The notes under the pieces are model-generated. The model saw only the letters and a list, made by a program, of their open reading frames with translations, was not told the origin of the DNA and did not search any database. From an uncultured Anaerolineaceae bacterium (GTDB lineage: Bacteria; Chloroflexota; Anaerolineae; Anaerolineales; Anaerolineaceae): a stretch of DNA of 5,708 bases. Positions within the stretch are counted from its first letter, which is position 1. Every line of letters begins with the position of its first letter. The stretch lies in the NCBI GenBank assembly GCA_937894825.1, contig CALCQT010000135.1, positions 1 to 5,708 on the forward strand, in the 5' to 3' direction. Of the stretch, positions 4,224-5,708 are shown one piece after another. Position numbers and translations under genes: made by a program.

Positions 4224-5708
4224 ATGCAATGTCGCACTTTAGATAGTCACCCTGTACGGGCATCGCTTTGGAATTATTTTTCATGTCATTTTGCGGGAGA
4301 AAAGCGCATGCTTCTCCCGCTTTTGCTTATTATGGCCGCGCTAATGGTGTTTTTCGCCGCAGCTGCGCCGGTTGAGGCGGCGGTTGACGTTCAGACATAT
4401 TCGGATGCTGCCCGCAGCATACCGTCTTCAGCGTTTCTTGCTGGCAATATGGTCTATGTCCGGGCCACGATAACAGGAAGTGATACTAATAACCGCTATG
4501 CGCTAAGAATAGATCGACCTTCCGGGGATGATGTTTATTTAACAGGCAACGATCGCGATGATTCTTGTATTATTGATGATTTGATTGAACGGTCTTATCA
4601 GATACCGGCTGGAGCAAGTACAAGTTCTGATTGGGCCGTTGAGCTAGTTCAATGTACACAACGGGGCGGTGGAGGCTGGCGGGCGAATGGGACAGAAACT
4701 CCAAGTTACTTTAGTATCGGATATACCGTGACTACGAATTCTCCGTTGGCAGCGACCTGTGGCTTGGATATTGCGTTGGTGCTGGATCGATCCGGCAGCA
4801 TTAATTCTACTGAATTAGGGCAGATGAGGACTGCTTTCATAGCGTTAGTAAATGCGCTGGCTGGAACACCAACTCAATTTTCCGTCACACATTTTGGCAG
4901 TTCAGCGTATGTTCAGCAAACTTTTACTTCGGACACCTCTGCTGTGATTAGTGCGATCAATGCGAATCCAGACTCCATTGGTAGTTATACAAATTGGGAG
5001 GACGGTATTATTAAGGCCCAATCGACTTTCCCGGGCAGCGACAAACCCAACCTGATGATATTTGCTACGGACGGAGACCCCACCGCGAGAAACTCCGGTA
5101 GCTCTGATCTTCAAGCAGGAATAGGGGCGGCAAATGCCGCGAAAGGGGCCGGCACCAGAATTCTTGCGTTTGGTGTTGGTGGTGCTCCAACTATTGGAAA
5201 TTTACAGTTGATATCTGGTCCGATAGTCAATGGGGCGAATATCGCAACTACCGATGTTATAACGTCAAGTTTTAGCGATATGGCGAATAAGTTGAAAACC
5301 TTCGCTACAGACACCTGCGGAGGGACAATCAGCGTCAATAAAATTATTGACCCGGATGGAGACCCGGAAACAACTGAGGGGCAGACAACAAGTGGCGACC
5401 TGGTTTCCGGTTGTGATTATACAGCAGCGGCAACAGGCGGAACGATTACCCCGAGTTCTGTGACAACCGGAGCGGATGGGGCTGGATCTTCGGTTTTCAG
5501 TGTGTCACCGAGCGAGACCGGTTCTGCTATTGTGACGCTTACGGAAACAGTGAAATCCAACTATCAGTTTGCACAGGCTGTTTGTACGAAACAGGATGGG
5601 GATGATGCAGGGACCGATCCTGATGTTATTGGAACTTATACCTCTAACCCATTTGATGTTCCGGTTTCTAAATTGGATATTGTTGTGTGTAATTTTTATA
5701 ATAAGCCT
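4224..5708 (+). CDS. Secreted or surface VWA-domain protein, 3' end beyond window
   Basis: The frame is open from this ATG to the window edge (495 codons, no stop). GGAGG at 4214-4218, five bases upstream, supports this start; in-frame alternatives are ATG 4155 and ATG 4308. A long basic N-region ending EKR leads to a hydrophobic segment (about 29-49) and a likely signal-peptidase site near VEA (50-52). Residues 54-178 form an unrecognised, probably beta-rich segment. The VWA domain (about 181-362) has a complete MIDAS: D188-x-S190-x-S192, T256 and D283 (ATDGD), so divalent metal and ligand binding are expected. Residues 365-495 begin ISVNKIIDPDGDPETTEGQT and end VVCNFYNKP, resembling prealbumin/SpaA-like surface modules, with cysteines 365, 397, 454 and 489 possibly paired. 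The function is likely adhesion or a cell-surface role; the anchor is not visible. It uses ATA for about 10 of 32 isoleucines, unlike the kinase. Confidence 0.88.
   Translation, partial: MQCRTLDSHPVRASLWNYFSCHFAGEKRMLLPLLLIMAALMVFFAAAAPVEAAVDVQTYSDAARSIPSSAFLAGNMVYVRATITGSDTNNRYALRIDRPSGDDVYLTGNDRDDSCIIDDLIERSYQIPAGASTSSDWAVELVQCTQRGGGGWRANGTETPSYFSIGYTVTTNSPLAATCGLDIALVLDRSGSINSTELGQMRTAFIALVNALAGTPTQFSVTHFGSSAYVQQTFTSDTSAVISAINANPDSIGSYTNWEDGIIKAQSTFPGSDKPNLMIFATDGDPTARNSGSSDLQAGIGAANAAKGAGTRILAFGVGGAPTIGNLQLISGPIVNGANIATTDVITSSFSDMANKLKTFATDTCGGTISVNKIIDPDGDPETTEGQTTSGDLVSGCDYTAAATGGTITPSSVTTGADGAGSSVFSVSPSETGSAIVTLTETVKSNYQFAQAVCTKQDGDDAGTDPDVIGTYTSNPFDVPVSKLDIVVCNFYNKP
4293..4324 (+). 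promoter_or_regulatory. Perfect 9-bp hairpin enclosing an internal SD and start codon
   Basis: GCGGGAGAA (4293-4301) is perfectly complementary to TTCTCCCGC (4312-4320) around a ten-base loop, followed by TTTT (4321-4324). The left arm contains GGGAG (4295-4299) and the loop contains ATG (4308-4310), in frame with the VWA gene and eight bases from that GGGAG. It could hide a secondary start, slow ribosomes, or act as an early terminator or attenuator. The structure is seen directly; its role is inferred. Confidence 0.55.

Noticed and set aside
1..5708. CRISPR array, tRNA or rRNA
   Set aside because: No regularly spaced repeats and no tRNA- or rRNA-like sequence were seen on either strand.

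Overview
All recognisable genes in this window lie on the + strand. Their order is a membrane sensor histidine kinase, two tandem and separately broken copies of one OmpR-type response-regulator gene, and the 5' part of a secreted protein with a von Willebrand factor A (VWA) domain that runs off the right edge. Gene signals are bacterial: Shine-Dalgarno (SD) motifs of the GGAG/GGAGG type, one good TTGACA-type promoter, and hairpin plus T-run terminators. The kinase architecture (extracellular beta domain, seven membrane helices, HisKA, HATPase) is widespread in Bacillota, including its diderm lineages, and elsewhere. I therefore lean weakly to Bacillota and cannot name a genus.

Region 1 (1-2228): a 676-residue kinase with intact catalytic motifs, then about 100 bases with a consensus-like promoter that fires directly into a terminator-like hairpin.

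Region 2 (2229-3982): two diverged tandem copies of a unit made of leader, response regulator and hairpin terminator. Copy 1 has a complete receiver with all phosphorylation residues. It is cut from its winged-helix DNA-binding domain by a 41-bp insertion bounded by a 10-bp direct repeat; removing 41 bp restores a 227-codon gene. Copy 2 has lost an acidic-pocket residue and the conserved lysine, and carries a different frameshift (net +2 nt) inside the receiver. The three terminator hairpins of the window share the same core stem.

Region 3 (3983-4223): no gene; an AT-rich stretch with a long-range inverted repeat followed by a T-run, then the leader of the next gene.

Region 4 (4224-5708): a long signal peptide, an uncharacterised beta-rich segment, a VWA domain with a complete metal-binding (MIDAS) motif, and a C-terminal domain ending like a prealbumin/SpaA-type surface module. 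A perfect 9-bp hairpin near its 5' end encloses an alternative start codon and its SD. Codon use (many ATA) differs from the upstream genes.

The kinase and response regulators plausibly formed one two-component system. Whether the surface protein is its target cannot be told from the sequence. The most notable features are the double, independent breakage of the tandem regulators, the possibly reversible 41-bp insertion, and the RNA hairpins.
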